Notes under the pieces: generated by a model
Told to the model about the DNA's origin: nothing
The model's database searches: none
What the model saw: only the letters and a program-made list of their open reading frames with translations
Translations under genes and position numbers: made by a program
Shown: positions 27,083 to 37,327 of the stretch, one piece after another
How positions within the stretch are numbered: the stretch's first letter is position 1
How the letters are laid out: every line of letters starts with the position of its first letter
From: an uncultured Cocleimonas sp.
Lineage (GTDB): Bacteria > Pseudomonadota > Gammaproteobacteria > Thiotrichales > Thiotrichaceae
Direction of reading: 5' to 3'
Length of the DNA: 64,000 nucleotides
Assembly (NCBI RefSeq): GCF_947495625.1
Contig: NZ_CANLZW010000004.1
Span: 62,001 to 126,000, forward strand

Positions 27083-29422
27083 ATGGTAGAAACATACGAA
27101 AAACTGGGTCTTTTTTATCTAGGTCAAGATATTGATAAAACCACTCAGGAAGCTACCGAAGCCCTTACTTTATTAAAAAATAAGAATTTCACCACGCATG
27201 CCACCATTATTGGTATGACCGGAAGCGGTAAAACGGGTTTAGGCGTTGGCATTATTGAAGAAGCCGCGATTGATAATATTCCGTCTATTGTTATCGATCC
27301 TAAAGGTGACATGGGTAATCTTTGTTTAACTGATCCTGAGTTTTCTCCGAGTTCTTTTGCCCCCTGGGTAGCAGATGAAGCTAAAAATAAAGAGCAAGAT
27401 GTTAATGAGTATGCCGAAAAGATTTCCAAGATGTGGAAAGAAGGCATTGAAAGTCATCATCAGGACAGTAAACGAGTTGCTAAATTTACCGATGTTAAGA
27501 AAACAATCTACACACCCGGTAGTAGTTCCGGAATAAGTGTTAATGTTCTAAGTTCACTGGAAACCCCTCCTTCAGAAGTGATAGATGATACTGATTCCTT
27601 TTCATCCTATATCAACTCTACCGTTAGTAGTTTGCTATCTTTAATAGGGATAGAAGCTGACCCGGTTGAATCGAAAGAATACATTTTGCTCGCCCAGCTA
27701 ATCTCTCATTCATGGATGGATGGCAATGATCTGAGTCTAGAAGATTTGGTCGGTCGAATTATCAGCCCACCATTTAAAAAGATTGGTGTATTACCCTTAG
27801 ATGCTTTTTATCCTCAATCAGAACGTTTTAAATTTGCCACAAAATTCAATTCAATAATTGCCTCACCGACGTTTAAAAGCTGGTTAGAAGGTGAAACACT
27901 GGATATACAGAAATTACTTTATGATGAAAATGGCAAAGCCAAGATAGCAATATTCTCCATATCTCATTTAAGTGATGAAGAACGCATGTTCTTTGTGACA
28001 TTACTATTGAATAAATTTGTCGCCTGGATGAGACGCCAAAGCGGTACATCTGCATTAAAAACATTGCTATATATGGACGAAATATACGGCTTCTTCCCAC
28101 CAACTAAAAATCCACCCAGTAAAGAACCGATGCTGATATTACTCAAACAAGCCAGAGCCTATGGTGTCGGTGTTGTATTGAGTACACAAAACCCTGTCGA
28201 CCTTGATTATAAAGGTCTGTCGAATATGGGAACCTGGTTTATCGGTCGTTTACAAACCACGCAGGATATTGATCGAGTGATTGATGGTCTGGGCGGAAAA
28301 GTGGGTTCCAGTTTCAATAAAGATGAAATACGCGCCTTATTAGCAAATTTAAAGAAACGTACTTTCTTCCTCAAGAGCGCGCATCTTGATGATATTCGAT
28401 TGTTCAGTACACGCTGGGTACTTAGTTATCTTAAAGGACCATTAAAGCGCGATGAAATTTCTTCATTGATGCATGACCAAAAAGCCTTTTCTGAAAAGAA
28501 ACAGGAACAACAAGAAGAAAAAGTGAGTGTACCTATAATTCCAGAAGGTTTTGATAGTTACACAACGCTTGATAACAGTATTCCTCAGTATTATATGCCA
28601 GACCTAACGGGATCTAAGCAATATATTCCAAGTTTAATGGCAGATTGTACGCTTAACTTTTTTAATCAATCTAAAGGTATAGATGAAGAAGAAAATTACT
28701 GTCTCACTTTAGAGTTATCAGAAAATGATTCTTCTGCTGATTGGGATCATGCCATGAGTGAAGAAGGCGTAGAAAACTGCTTTGCAAAACTCCCAAGTAA
28801 AGCACCACAAGAAGCACATTACGCAGTAGTTCCTGACTTCATCTCTAAAGACAAACAACTTCGTAAAGCGACAAAATCATTATCTGACTGGTTGTATTAC
28901 GAGCACGTATTAGAACTCTATCAATGCGACTCACCTAAGCTTTTATCTAAACCTTATGAATCATTAGGTGATTTCAAAGTACGTGTGGCCGATATTTTAA
29001 ATGATGAAAAAGAACAAGCGATTGAAGTATTGCAGGAGCGTTACGCCAAAAAAGAAAAGGTATTAACAGATCGGTTAGATCGTTATGCCATGAGTCTCGA
29101 AAAAGAAGAATCAGATACTACGAGTTCATTTTTAAACGTGGGTATTACTGTTTTAGGTGCCCTATTCGGAAAATCTAAAGCTTCGATTGGCAGAGCTGGA
29201 TCACGTGTTCTTAAAGAAAGAGGTGATGTTGGGCGCGCTAAAGAAAAAGTCGCTAACGTTGAAGAAGATTTGAGAGATCTTGAAGAAGAACTGGAAGATA
29301 AGATTGATGATCTTGCTGAAGAATATTCTATCGACGAAGTTGAAATCGAAGATTACAGCATAAAACCAAGAAAAACGGATGTGCAGATCAATGAGATTGC
29401 AGTTGTCTGGCGCTCTGTTTAG
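27083..29422 (+). CDS. HerA/FtsK-superfamily ATPase
   Basis: 779-residue P-loop ATPase. Walker A GMTGSGKTGLG is at about 44-54, an IVIDPKGDMG segment follows near 71, Walker B LLYMDEIYGFFPP lies near 328-340, and QARAYGVGVVLSTQNP (about 353-368) is the sensor/motif III region typical of HerA-like DNA translocases (DUF87/DUF853 group). Residues 640-760 are a long acidic coiled coil with a Gly-rich break (about 686-712). No nurA nuclease is nearby. The protein is longer than E. coli YjgR. The role (DNA pumping in repair, conjugation or defence) is open. Terminated by a strong repeat hairpin. Confidence 0.75.
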   Translation: MVETYEKLGLFYLGQDIDKTTQEATEALTLLKNKNFTTHATIIGMTGSGKTGLGVGIIEEAAIDNIPSIVIDPKGDMGNLCLTDPEFSPSSFAPWVADEAKNKEQDVNEYAEKISKMWKEGIESHHQDSKRVAKFTDVKKTIYTPGSSSGISVNVLSSLETPPSEVIDDTDSFSSYINSTVSSLLSLIGIEADPVESKEYILLAQLISHSWMDGNDLSLEDLVGRIISPPFKKIGVLPLDAFYPQSERFKFATKFNSIIASPTFKSWLEGETLDIQKLLYDENGKAKIAIFSISHLSDEERMFFVTLLLNKFVAWMRRQSGTSALKTLLYMDEIYGFFPPTKNPPSKEPMLILLKQARAYGVGVVLSTQNPVDLDYKGLSNMGTWFIGRLQTTQDIDRVIDGLGGKVGSSFNKDEIRALLANLKKRTFFLKSAHLDDIRLFSTRWVLSYLKGPLKRDEISSLMHDQKAFSEKKQEQQEEKVSVPIIPEGFDSYTTLDNSIPQYYMPDLTGSKQYIPSLMADCTLNFFNQSKGIDEEENYCLTLELSENDSSADWDHAMSEEGVENCFAKLPSKAPQEAHYAVVPDFISKDKQLRKATKSLSDWLYYEHVLELYQCDSPKLLSKPYESLGDFKVRVADILNDEKEQAIEVLQERYAKKEKVLTDRLDRYAMSLEKEESDTTSSFLNVGITVLGALFGKSKASIGRAGSRVLKERGDVGRAKEKVANVEEDLRDLEEELEDKIDDLAEEYSIDEVEIEDYSIKPRKTDVQINEIAVVWRSV

Positions 29423-29454
29423 CTTTTAGAAACGTTTCCATGAAGAAATAAAAT

Positions 29455-29506
29455 AAGTAGGAGGGTCTTTTTACAAAGACACCCCCCTACTTTTAGGCTA
29501 TTTTTT
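29455..29506 (+). repeat. Intergenic C6 repeat, copy 9, full hairpin form
   Basis: Core GACACCCCCCTACTTT at 29478-29493, preceded by an inverted arm AAGTAGGAGGGTCTTT (29455-29470) separated by only TTAC. The two arms pair over some 16 positions with two unpaired bases and one mismatch, and a TATTTTTT tract follows. The strongest hairpin of the family, directly after the HerA-like gene. Confidence 0.85.
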
Positions 29507-29702
29507 AAAATTAACAACTAATATCACTATTAGTATGATTGATTAGAGCCACCGTTGTATTAAATTTTATCAAACAGTACTCACCACCAGCTTTAACCAC
29601 TTCTATTTAAAACTGTTATATATAAATACTAGGTAGATTTGTACTCGCACCACGTTATAATAAATTCTCGATCTAGCTAACTCAAAAAGTACCTAAGTAT
29701 TC

Positions 29703-30992
29703 ATGGATAGTCTCACAATAAAACCCATCACTCGCGTCAACGGCGAAGTCACTATTCCTGGCTCAAAAAGCTTATCGAATCGTATTTTATTACTCGCCAC
29801 ACTCGCGAAAGGAGAAACCGAAATAAGCAATCTCCTTGATAGTGACGATATCAATTTTATGCTTACTGCCTTAAAAAAAATGGGTGTTAGTTTTGAACTT
29901 TCAGCAGATAAAAGCTTGTGTACCGTCCAAGGTCTGGGTGGTCCAATTAATTCAAACAACGATGTTATTGAATTATTCTTAGGAAATGCGGGAACAGCAA
30001 TGCGCCCTCTCACAGCGGCTTTATGCCTTGGGCAGGGTAATTTCACTTTGACAGGCGAACCACGCATGTTTGAGCGTCCCATCGCTCACCTTGTCAATGC
30101 TCTTCGCCAAGCAGGTGCGGATATTGAATATTTGCAAGACGAAGGTTACCCACCTCTAGCAATACATAGCAATGGCTTACAAGGTAGCCGTATTGAGATA
30201 CAAGGCAGTATTTCCAGTCAGTTTTTAACCGCTTTACTGATGGCAGCTCCCCTCGCTAAAGGTGATATGGAAATCGTTGTGATTGACGAGCTTGTCTCTA
30301 AACCTTACATTGAGATCACGCTACATTTAATGAGAGTCTTTGGTGTTGAAGTTGAAAACAATAACTTCGAATCGTTTAAAGTTAAAGGCGGTCAAACATA
30401 TCAATCACCAGGACGTATAATGGTCGAGGGTGATGCATCTTCTGCATCGTATTTTTTGGCGGCGGCGGCGATTAAAGGCGGCACGGTTAAAGTCAATGGC
30501 GTAGGAACTTCATCTGTTCAGGGAGATGTGAAATTCGCCAACGTACTTGAGACGATGGGAGCAACAGTAGAATGGGAAGAAGAATCCATTACCGTTTCAA
30601 ACGCAGGTAAGCTGAAAGCGATCGATGTGGATTTAAACCACATCCCAGATGCAGCGATGACAATTGCGGCGGCGGCATTATTCGCGGAAGGAACGACGAC
30701 TATTCGCAATATTTACAACTGGCGCGTAAAAGAAACTGATAGATTAAGCGCGATGGCAACTGAATTGCGCAAAGTCGGGGCAACTATCATTGAGGGTGAT
30801 GATTATATTGTGATCGAGCCACCTATCGAAATATCATCGGCGACCATTGATACCTATGACGATCATCGTATGGCAATGTGCTTATCTCTCGCGGCATTAG
30901 GTACAAGCCCAATAACGATTAACGACCCGGGTTGTACAGCAAAGACTTTTCCGACCTATTTTGACCTATTTGAGTCGATTATAGAAAGATAA
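29703..30992 (+). CDS. aroA: 3-phosphoshikimate 1-carboxyvinyltransferase (EPSP synthase)
   Basis: Transfers enolpyruvate from PEP to shikimate-3-phosphate, step six of the shikimate pathway. 429 residues. Motifs are [17 protein letters not shown] near residue 19, the PEP-site [16 protein letters not shown] (about 93-108), and [19 protein letters not shown] (about 341-359). The sequence [10 protein letters not shown] is the usual class I form. The gene faces tyrA convergently; normally it follows tyrA in the same direction, so this gene has been inverted relative to its usual operon. Confidence 0.96.
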   Translation: MDSLTIKPITRVNGEVTIPGSKSLSNRILLLATLAKGETEISNLLDSDDINFMLTALKKMGVSFELSADKSLCTVQGLGGPINSNNDVIELFLGNAGTAMRPLTAALCLGQGNFTLTGEPRMFERPIAHLVNALRQAGADIEYLQDEGYPPLAIHSNGLQGSRIEIQGSISSQFLTALLMAAPLAKGDMEIVVIDELVSKPYIEITLHLMRVFGVEVENNNFESFKVKGGQTYQSPGRIMVEGDASSASYFLAAAAIKGGTVKVNGVGTSSVQGDVKFANVLETMGATVEWEEESITVSNAGKLKAIDVDLNHIPDAAMTIAAAALFAEGTTTIRNIYNWRVKETDRLSAMATELRKVGATIIEGDDYIVIEPPIEISSATIDTYDDHRMAMCLSLAALGTSPITINDPGCTAKTFPTYFDLFESIIER

Positions 30993-31080
30993 GCCTAAGA
31001 AAGTACTGGATTCAATTTTACATTTGCCCACAATTTAACTTTGCAGAAACAACTTCCTTAAACTCCCTCAAAATTTATCA

Positions 31081-31947
31081 TTAAGATTTTTTGATTATCC
31101 GATCTCGAGTAGTTTTTGCATGGAGAAAAAGTGATTCAATTTCTTCTGCGTTGTCATCTTGAATAGAGTCACGAAGACCAGCTAAGTCTTGTTGAAAGTT
31201 ATCTAATGCTGCAAGAATAGAAGTTTTATTGTCTAAACAAATATCTCGCCACATTACAGGATCACTAGAAGCTGTTCGAGAAAAACTCTCAAATCCACCT
31301 GCTGTGTAATCAAAAACAGCATCACCGTATTCAGATTTGGATAAGGCATTTACAAATGAAAACGCCAGAACATGAGGTAAATGACTGGTAGCAGCTAAAA
31401 CATCATCGTGTTGTTTTACATCCAGTGTTTCAACTGTCGCACCAGTGACTTGCCACATTTCTTTTATAGTTAATACGGCTTCACTGCTGGTTTCGCTGGT
31501 TGGGGTTAGGATAACTTTATGATCGATATATAAGTCATCAATCGCAGCTTCTACACTGCTCTTTTCCCGACCTGCGATCGGATGTCCTGCTACAAAGTTA
31601 GCGGGAAGTGTTCCGCCATAAGCTTCTTTTGCTGCAGCTAATACACTTCCTTTAGCGCTTCCTGCATCTGTGACAATTGTATTAATTTCAAGATGAGGAA
31701 CAATAGTTTTAAGGATATGTGGTATTGCACGAATAGGAACTGCAAGTAATACAATATCCGCACCTTCCACTGCTGCTACTGGGTCTAGTGTATATTCATC
31801 TATAACACCCAGTTCTATCGCTCTTTTCAGATGATCTTCACTACGACTACAGCCTACAATTTTTTCACAATAGCCTGCTTTTTTAAGCGCTAATGCAAGT
31901 GAACCACCAATGAGTCCAACACCAAATATGGTTAACTTTTTAATCAT
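31081..31947 (-). CDS. tyrA: Prephenate dehydrogenase
   Basis: Oxidatively decarboxylates prephenate to 4-hydroxyphenylpyruvate for tyrosine. It is the stand-alone form of 288 residues without a chorismate mutase domain. NAD-binding motif GVGLIGGSLALAL lies at about residues 9-21, DAGSAKGSV near 94-102, the substrate-site HPIAGREKSS near 121-130, and the catalytic-region SHLPHVLAF near 188-196. Last gene of the minus-strand gyrA-side run; hisC lies 76 bases upstream. Confidence 0.95.
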   Translation of the reverse strand: MIKKLTIFGVGLIGGSLALALKKAGYCEKIVGCSRSEDHLKRAIELGVIDEYTLDPVAAVEGADIVLLAVPIRAIPHILKTIVPHLEINTIVTDAGSAKGSVLAAAKEAYGGTLPANFVAGHPIAGREKSSVEAAIDDLYIDHKVILTPTSETSSEAVLTIKEMWQVTGATVETLDVKQHDDVLAATSHLPHVLAFSFVNALSKSEYGDAVFDYTAGGFESFSRTASSDPVMWRDICLDNKTSILAALDNFQQDLAGLRDSIQDDNAEEIESLFLHAKTTRDRIIKKS

Positions 31948-32023
31948 GCTGTGCTCATTCCTTATCTACATTCCTTATTTTATAGGTGTCTTATTGATAT
32001 GATTTTATAACGAAGGTGTAGCA

Positions 32024-33163
32024 CTAATCCGGGATAGGGTATTGTTCCAAGGCAACATCTAAAGCATCAAGACAACGTTGATTTTCTTCAGCAGTAGAAA
32101 TCGTTATACGTAGATGATTAGGCAAACCATAATTAGGAATCGGACGAACAATAACTGCTTCTCTTAGCATTGCTTCATAAAGAGGGACTGCATTCTGTTC
32201 CATATCTATGGTAATAAAATTCCCCACCGTTGGAATATAATCTAACCCGCGGTATTGACAAGCAGCTCGCCAGAACTTAATCCCTTTGGTATTGATATCT
32301 ACACAATTCTCAAGATGAGCCTGGTCATTTAAGGCTGCCGTCGCTGCGTCTATTGCCATGGAATTTACATTAAATGGATGTCTTACACGATTTAATAAAT
32401 CCGCAATTTCTTCACTGCAAATAGCGTATCCAACACGTAGTCCTGCTAAAGCATAGATTTTTGAGAAGGTGCGGGTAACGATTAAGTTAGGGAATTCTTC
32501 TAGCCATTGCACTGTATCAGGATATTCGTCCTCTTTTACATATTCAAAATAGGCTTCATCAACCACTACGACAATATCCTTAGGTACATCAGCGATAAAT
32601 TCATGTAATTCATCTGACTTTAACCAGGTGCCGGTTGGGTTATTCGGATTGGCTATAAATATGACACGCGTTTTATCAGTAATTAATCCCTTCATTGCTG
32701 TCAAATCATGACCGTAAGGATTGGTTTCGTGATCTACCGGTAAAGCCTCAGCGGCCTTACCAGTCGCATTTACAGATTGAATACTGATTGGGTAAACCGC
32801 AAAAGCATACTGTGAATAAATGGCTTCACGGCCTTCACACAAGAAAGCTCTGGCAACCATATCCAAAACGTCATTAGAACCATTACCCAGCGTAATTTGT
32901 TGTTGATTAACTTTGAGAATTTCTGACAGCTTTTGTTTCAAAATAAAACCATTACCATCAGGATATAAGGCGATATTTTCCTGAGTTTTGTTTAACGCAG
33001 CTATCACTAACGGGCTTGGCCCCATAGGATTTTCATTAGAAGCAAGTTTAAGTGTATTAGTTACACCTAATTCTCTTTCTAATTCATCAATAGGTTTACC
33101 AGGTAAGTAAGGTTGTAGATTTTGAACACCACTGACCGCCAGTGATTTAAAATTAATAGTCAT
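32024..33163 (-). CDS. hisC: Histidinol-phosphate aminotransferase
   Basis: PLP enzyme of 379 residues that makes histidinol phosphate. In this gene neighbourhood it is generally taken also to transaminate aromatic keto acids, linking pheA and tyrA. Signatures are ASNENPMGPSPLV near 40-52, LGNGSNDVLDMVAR (about 92-105), IANPNNPTGTW near 163, the PLP lysine in TRTFSKIYALAGLRVGY (about 222-238), and RITISTAEEN near the C-terminus. It is 30 bases after pheA. Confidence 0.94.
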   Translation of the reverse strand: MTINFKSLAVSGVQNLQPYLPGKPIDELERELGVTNTLKLASNENPMGPSPLVIAALNKTQENIALYPDGNGFILKQKLSEILKVNQQQITLGNGSNDVLDMVARAFLCEGREAIYSQYAFAVYPISIQSVNATGKAAEALPVDHETNPYGHDLTAMKGLITDKTRVIFIANPNNPTGTWLKSDELHEFIADVPKDIVVVVDEAYFEYVKEDEYPDTVQWLEEFPNLIVTRTFSKIYALAGLRVGYAICSEEIADLLNRVRHPFNVNSMAIDAATAALNDQAHLENCVDINTKGIKFWRAACQYRGLDYIPTVGNFITIDMEQNAVPLYEAMLREAVIVRPIPNYGLPNHLRITISTAEENQRCLDALDVALEQYPIPD

Positions 33164-33193
33164 ATTTGCGTTATCTAAATTAGATTAAATACA

Positions 33194-34345
33194 TTAAAGA
33201 ATGGCTTTTGGGTAGGATCCAAGAACCCTGATGAGTTCAGACTCCTCTGCTAACTCTTCCAGTGCTTTCGCCACATTAGGTTCGCTTGAATGACCATCGA
33301 TATCCATGAAGAAATAATATTCCCAATTTGCATTTCTTGATGGCCTCGATTCGATACGTGTCATATCCAAACCGTGAGCTGCTAATGGTGCTAACAAATG
33401 ATAAAGCGCTCCAGAACGATTCTTTGCTGAAATCATCAAGGTTGTTTTATCTTTGCCAGAAACTGGTACGTCCTGTTTACCAATCACCAGGAAACGGGTG
33501 GTGTTGTCTTTACTGTCTTCGATATTGCTGTGCGCTATATCCAGCTTATAGATTTTGGCTGCCAAAGCACCTGCAATTGCCCCTGAGTCTGGGTCTTCTG
33601 TTGCTCTTCTGGCTGCTTCTGTATTACTCGAAACGGGAATTTGTTCAATATTTGGTAGATTGTCGTTTAACCACTGGCGGCATTGTGCCAATGATTGCGG
33701 GTGTGAGTAAACGCGTTTAATGGTTTGCCAGTTTTTGTTAACTGTCATTAAATTTTGATGGATTCGCAGGGTAACTTCACCACTAATTTTTAAGGGTGAA
33801 TGCATGAATACATCTAAGGTATATGAAATTACACCTTCTGTAGAATTTTCTATCGGCACAACACCGTAATCCACAGTACCATTTTCTACTTCTTTAAAAA
33901 CCTGGCCTATTGATCCCATTGGGACAGTTTCAACGGCATGACCGAAATGCTTTTTCGACGCTTCTTGAGAGAATGTGCCATTAGGGCCAAGAAAAGCAAC
34001 TTTGATGCTTTGTTCTAATGCCAAACAGGAAGATATAATCTCACGATAAATCGCAGTGATTCTCTCATTTTTAAGAGGACCACGATTATTCTCACTCATA
34101 CGATTTAAGATTTGAGCTTCTCTTTCTGGTCGGTAGAACCAGAGATCAACTTCACCTGCTTCGCGTTTTATCTGCGCAACTTTTTCTGCGCACTCAGCAC
34201 GTTGAGAGAGTAACTCTAAAAACTGATCATCAATAGCATCGATTGAATCACGAATTTCTAATAACTTTTTATTGATGTTTGCGTTTGCATCATCTGCTTT
34301 ATCTATCAACTTATCAGATGATATTTTTTCGTCGTTATTATCCAT
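33194..34345 (-). CDS. pheA: Bifunctional chorismate mutase / prephenate dehydratase
   Basis: Two-step route from chorismate to phenylpyruvate, 383 residues. An AroQ-type chorismate mutase covers about 25-110 (IRDSIDAIDDQFLELLSQRA). The prephenate dehydratase domain covers about 115-295, with FLGPNGTFSQEA at the start, VVPIENSTEG, and the catalytic NTTRF. The C-terminal ACT domain (about 305-380) contains the ESRP motif and is the expected site of phenylalanine feedback. An extra polar N-terminal 23 residues precede the mutase domain. Confidence 0.95.
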   Translation of the reverse strand: MDNNDEKISSDKLIDKADDANANINKKLLEIRDSIDAIDDQFLELLSQRAECAEKVAQIKREAGEVDLWFYRPEREAQILNRMSENNRGPLKNERITAIYREIISSCLALEQSIKVAFLGPNGTFSQEASKKHFGHAVETVPMGSIGQVFKEVENGTVDYGVVPIENSTEGVISYTLDVFMHSPLKISGEVTLRIHQNLMTVNKNWQTIKRVYSHPQSLAQCRQWLNDNLPNIEQIPVSSNTEAARRATEDPDSGAIAGALAAKIYKLDIAHSNIEDSKDNTTRFLVIGKQDVPVSGKDKTTLMISAKNRSGALYHLLAPLAAHGLDMTRIESRPSRNANWEYYFFMDIDGHSSEPNVAKALEELAEESELIRVLGSYPKAIL

Positions 34346-34393
34346 TCAATATCCAAGTAAAAACAAAAATTATATATTTTTTATGTGTCAAAT

Positions 34394-34801
34394 TTAAGCT
34401 GCAAGAGATTGTAAAAATGCAACCGCTTTAATACCAAATATAATTACCAAAGCAAAGATCACATAGATAACCATTGGTAATTTTATAGTGCTGTTTTTTT
34501 CGTAAATTCTAGGCTCATTAGCAACACCAATTTCTATATCTACATCTTCATCAACAACAAGGTTCTTTATGGCTGTTTTTGATCGAAAATGCAATGTTTC
34601 CCCATCTAATTGATATTCAATTGTTGGTAAATTCAATTCACCAATATCCATTAAATCAATAACCTTGCCTTTGATTACCTTTGCATTTTTAAACACTAAT
34701 AAACTTTTGATATAAACAACAAGAACAGCTACAAGTAAAACAGCTAAAACCACCATGCCCCAACCAAAAACCAAATTAAACATTACATCTGAATCTTCCA
34801 T
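34394..34801 (-). CDS. DUF3592-like two-helix membrane protein
   Basis: 135 residues with hydrophobic helices at about 8-31 and 108-130 flanking a beta-rich domain of about 70 residues (GKVIDLMDIGELNLPTIEYQ, then VDIEIGVANEPRIYE). This layout matches DUF3592. No function is known for the family. The start could be the first ATG or Met7, which has a better-spaced GGAAG. It sits between serC and pheA in an otherwise conserved metabolic block and appears co-transcribed. Confidence 0.7.
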   Translation of the reverse strand: MEDSDVMFNLVFGWGMVVLAVLLVAVLVVYIKSLLVFKNAKVIKGKVIDLMDIGELNLPTIEYQLDGETLHFRSKTAIKNLVVDEDVDIEIGVANEPRIYEKNSTIKLPMVIYVIFALVIIFGIKAVAFLQSLAA

Positions 34802-34911
34802 CTTTTTATAATTTACCCAATAAAATACAAAGTATTATTATAAGCGTCTAGTGATTCTTCTATAAGGCTAGTTGGCTTGTTTTGATATTTATCATAATCA
34901 TAATTAGGAAA

Positions 34912-35994
34912 TTAACCGAACTCTGCTTCAAACGTCTGCATCATATCCACTAACTCGATAACCCCTTGTTCTGGCATCGCGTTATAGATACTGGCGCGCA
35001 TGCCACCAACAGACTTGTGGCCTTTTAGATAGATTAAATTACGAGCTGCTGCGGCATCAAGAAATTTATCATTTAATTCAGAATTAGCTAAAGTAAAGGG
35101 CACATTCATCAAAGATCGATATTCTTTATCTACCGGATTTGTATAAAAATCACTGTTATCAATACAATTATAAAGTCGTTCAGCTTTGCGACGATTTACA
35201 GTTTCCATATAATCAAGTCCACCCTGATCTTTTAACCATTTAAATACCAATCCTGCTAAGTACCAGGCATAAGTAGATGGTGTGTTATACATAGAGCCAT
35301 TTTTGGCATGAACTTCATAATTCAGCATGGTAGGTGTGATATCCATCGCATCACCAATAAGGTCCTCTCTAACAATGACTATAGTTAAACCAGCGGGTCC
35401 GATATTTTTTTGCGCGCCGGCATAAATAAGACCAAATTTACTGACATCTACCGGACGTGACAATATGGTAGACGACATATCTGCAACTAAAGGAACATCA
35501 CCTGTATCAGGTATCCATGGAAACTCAACACCCGCAATTGTTTCATTGATTGTGTAGTGAAGGTATGCAGCATCAGAATTGGTATTCCAGCTTTCATAAG
35601 GCTGTATTGAAGTATAATTTGTTGTTTCTGAATTGGAGACGACATTAACAGAACAGTAGCGACTTGCTTCTGTTATCGCTTTAGTCGACCAAATACCGGT
35701 ATTCACGTAATCAGCGCCTTCATTACCGCGCAATAAATTGAGAGGAATTGCAGCAAATTGTGAAGTTGCACCACCTTGCAAAAATAACACTTTATAATTA
35801 TCTGGAATTTTCATGACTTGGCGAAGATCCGCTTCTGCGGTTTCAGCGATACTCATGAATTCTTTGCCTCGATGACTCATCTCCATCACCGATTGACCAG
35901 TACCTTCCCAATCCAGAAGTTCAGCCTGAGCTTGCTCTAAAACTACTTGTGGGAGCATTGCTGGCCCAGCACTAAAATTGTATTTACGAGTCAT
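34912..35994 (-). CDS. serC: Phosphoserine aminotransferase
   Basis: Transaminates 3-phosphohydroxypyruvate in serine synthesis and the equivalent PLP-pathway intermediate. 360 residues, the usual length. Opening [18 protein letters not shown] (about 6-23), [10 protein letters not shown] near 37-46, the phosphate/PLP site [19 protein letters not shown] (about 70-88), and the PLP lysine in [13 protein letters not shown] (about 191-203). [15 protein letters not shown] marks the C-terminus. Linked to pheA-hisC-tyrA as in most gammaproteobacteria. Confidence 0.96.
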   Translation of the reverse strand: MTRKYNFSAGPAMLPQVVLEQAQAELLDWEGTGQSVMEMSHRGKEFMSIAETAEADLRQVMKIPDNYKVLFLQGGATSQFAAIPLNLLRGNEGADYVNTGIWSTKAITEASRYCSVNVVSNSETTNYTSIQPYESWNTNSDAAYLHYTINETIAGVEFPWIPDTGDVPLVADMSSTILSRPVDVSKFGLIYAGAQKNIGPAGLTIVIVREDLIGDAMDITPTMLNYEVHAKNGSMYNTPSTYAWYLAGLVFKWLKDQGGLDYMETVNRRKAERLYNCIDNSDFYTNPVDKEYRSLMNVPFTLANSELNDKFLDAAAARNLIYLKGHKSVGGMRASIYNAMPEQGVIELVDMMQTFEAEFG

Positions 35995-36090
35995 GGCTTA
36001 ATCCTTATTCTCTAAATTTCTAATTATGTATTTGCTCTAGGATTATTTCATAAGAGCGTTGTTAAGTATTTGTTCTTTGATTACTAAAGT

Positions 36091-37194
36091 TTAATCTGTA
36101 ACATTATTTCTGACCATTTCAGATACATCATTTACATTGCTAATAGTAATGGGAGTCGATAAAGAAATACCTTTTTCAATAGATGTTTTTAGCATCAATT
36201 GTAATAAGCGTTGTTTCGTTAATAATAGTTTATCAACTTCTTTGGTGAAGTAATAAAATATCCACTCAACGGCATGGTCTCCGGTTTCTTTAACACCAAA
36301 TTCTATATCATATTGTGGCTCTATGAAGATACCGTTATCCGTCTTGGCAGCATCGTATACGCTTGAAAACAAATCTTCCACTGCTTCTATTGATGTATCG
36401 TATGAAATTTTAAACGTCAGGCTTTCACGTAAACCTCGAGCTGATGCAAACTTGGATAAATTATGTACCGTGAAATCCCTTAATTTGGAGTTACGAATCA
36501 TGATTCTATGATTATTTGGGATGTTCAATATTACCGTATGAAAAACTTTTGTTTTATAGACTAGCCCGTAAACGGTATCACTATCATTAAACTGTATAAC
36601 GTCACCTTCGGTTAACATGTCGCTATTCAAAATAATCAGACCATGAAAAATATCAGGTGCCCAGATGCTTGATGTTAAAGCGAGGAAAACACCTATTATT
36701 CCAATGACACCGCCCGCTTCTAATACTGAATCAAAACCCAGTAAACGTATGATGCTAATCAGCGCAATAACCGCAATGAAAAGACTGGTGAATATGCTTA
36801 ATAGGCGTGTTTGATAAGTAGATGAAAAACGTTTTACGCCATTAATTTCTCGCTCCTTACCGTAATATCGAACCAGAAAACCATGCGCGATATGCATCGC
36901 TAAATATGAGAAATAAATAACCGCCAGAACAGCGATGATATGAATCAGAAAATCTTTGTTTTGTTTGTCTTGAAAGAATCGAAAATAGCCATAGGCAAGA
37001 ATAATTAACAGGTTTAAAGCCCTGAAAATCATGACTTTACGTGAAATATTATCAGCTTTTTCTGGCTGATGATAAACAGCCTTCAGAATGACCTTTGCGA
37101 AGATCAGCAAAAGTAAATTAACGCCAATCAGCAGATAACCAAATGCGTCTACTTGATTAATATATTCGATAGTCTTATCGACACTATTATCCAT
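36091..37194 (-). CDS. MscS-family mechanosensitive channel
   Basis: 367 residues. Four hydrophobic segments lie at about 17-37, 50-70, 83-108 and 133-155. The pore-lining helix region follows (EAGGVIGIIGVFLALTSSIW, about 157-176), then the beta domain (GDVIQFNDSDTVYGLVYKTK, about 195-214, and NIPNNHRIM) and a C-terminal alpha/beta domain. It lacks the classic Gly/Ala ladder of E. coli MscS, fitting a YnaI/MscK-like subgroup. Osmotic safety valve is inferred from family. It lies between gyrA and serC with a repeat element upstream. Confidence 0.85.
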   Translation of the reverse strand: MDNSVDKTIEYINQVDAFGYLLIGVNLLLLIFAKVILKAVYHQPEKADNISRKVMIFRALNLLIILAYGYFRFFQDKQNKDFLIHIIAVLAVIYFSYLAMHIAHGFLVRYYGKEREINGVKRFSSTYQTRLLSIFTSLFIAVIALISIIRLLGFDSVLEAGGVIGIIGVFLALTSSIWAPDIFHGLIILNSDMLTEGDVIQFNDSDTVYGLVYKTKVFHTVILNIPNNHRIMIRNSKLRDFTVHNLSKFASARGLRESLTFKISYDTSIEAVEDLFSSVYDAAKTDNGIFIEPQYDIEFGVKETGDHAVEWIFYYFTKEVDKLLLTKQRLLQLMLKTSIEKGISLSTPITISNVNDVSEMVRNNVTD

Positions 37195-37202
37195 AAATGA
37201 AT

Positions 37203-37256
37203 TAGGGGTGATCCAATTAAATTGGAAGTCACCCCCCTACTTTTAAGTGACTTTTC
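37203..37256 (+). repeat. Intergenic C6 repeat, copy 10, full hairpin form (against gene direction)
   Basis: Core at 37228-37243. An inverted left arm TTAGGGGTGATCCAATT (37202-37218) pairs with AATTGGAAGTCACCCCCCTA, with a few unpaired bases. In addition AAGTCAC (37226-37232) can pair with GTGACTT (37247-37253), followed by TTTC, so two alternative hairpins are possible. Both flanking genes (mscS-like start, gyrA end) are on the minus strand. Confidence 0.8.
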
Positions 37257-37327
37257 ATTTTGTTGTTTAAAATGACCAAAGGAACTTATGCTTTGCTGAA
37301 TGATATTTACGCGGCGCTAGGCTTTTT

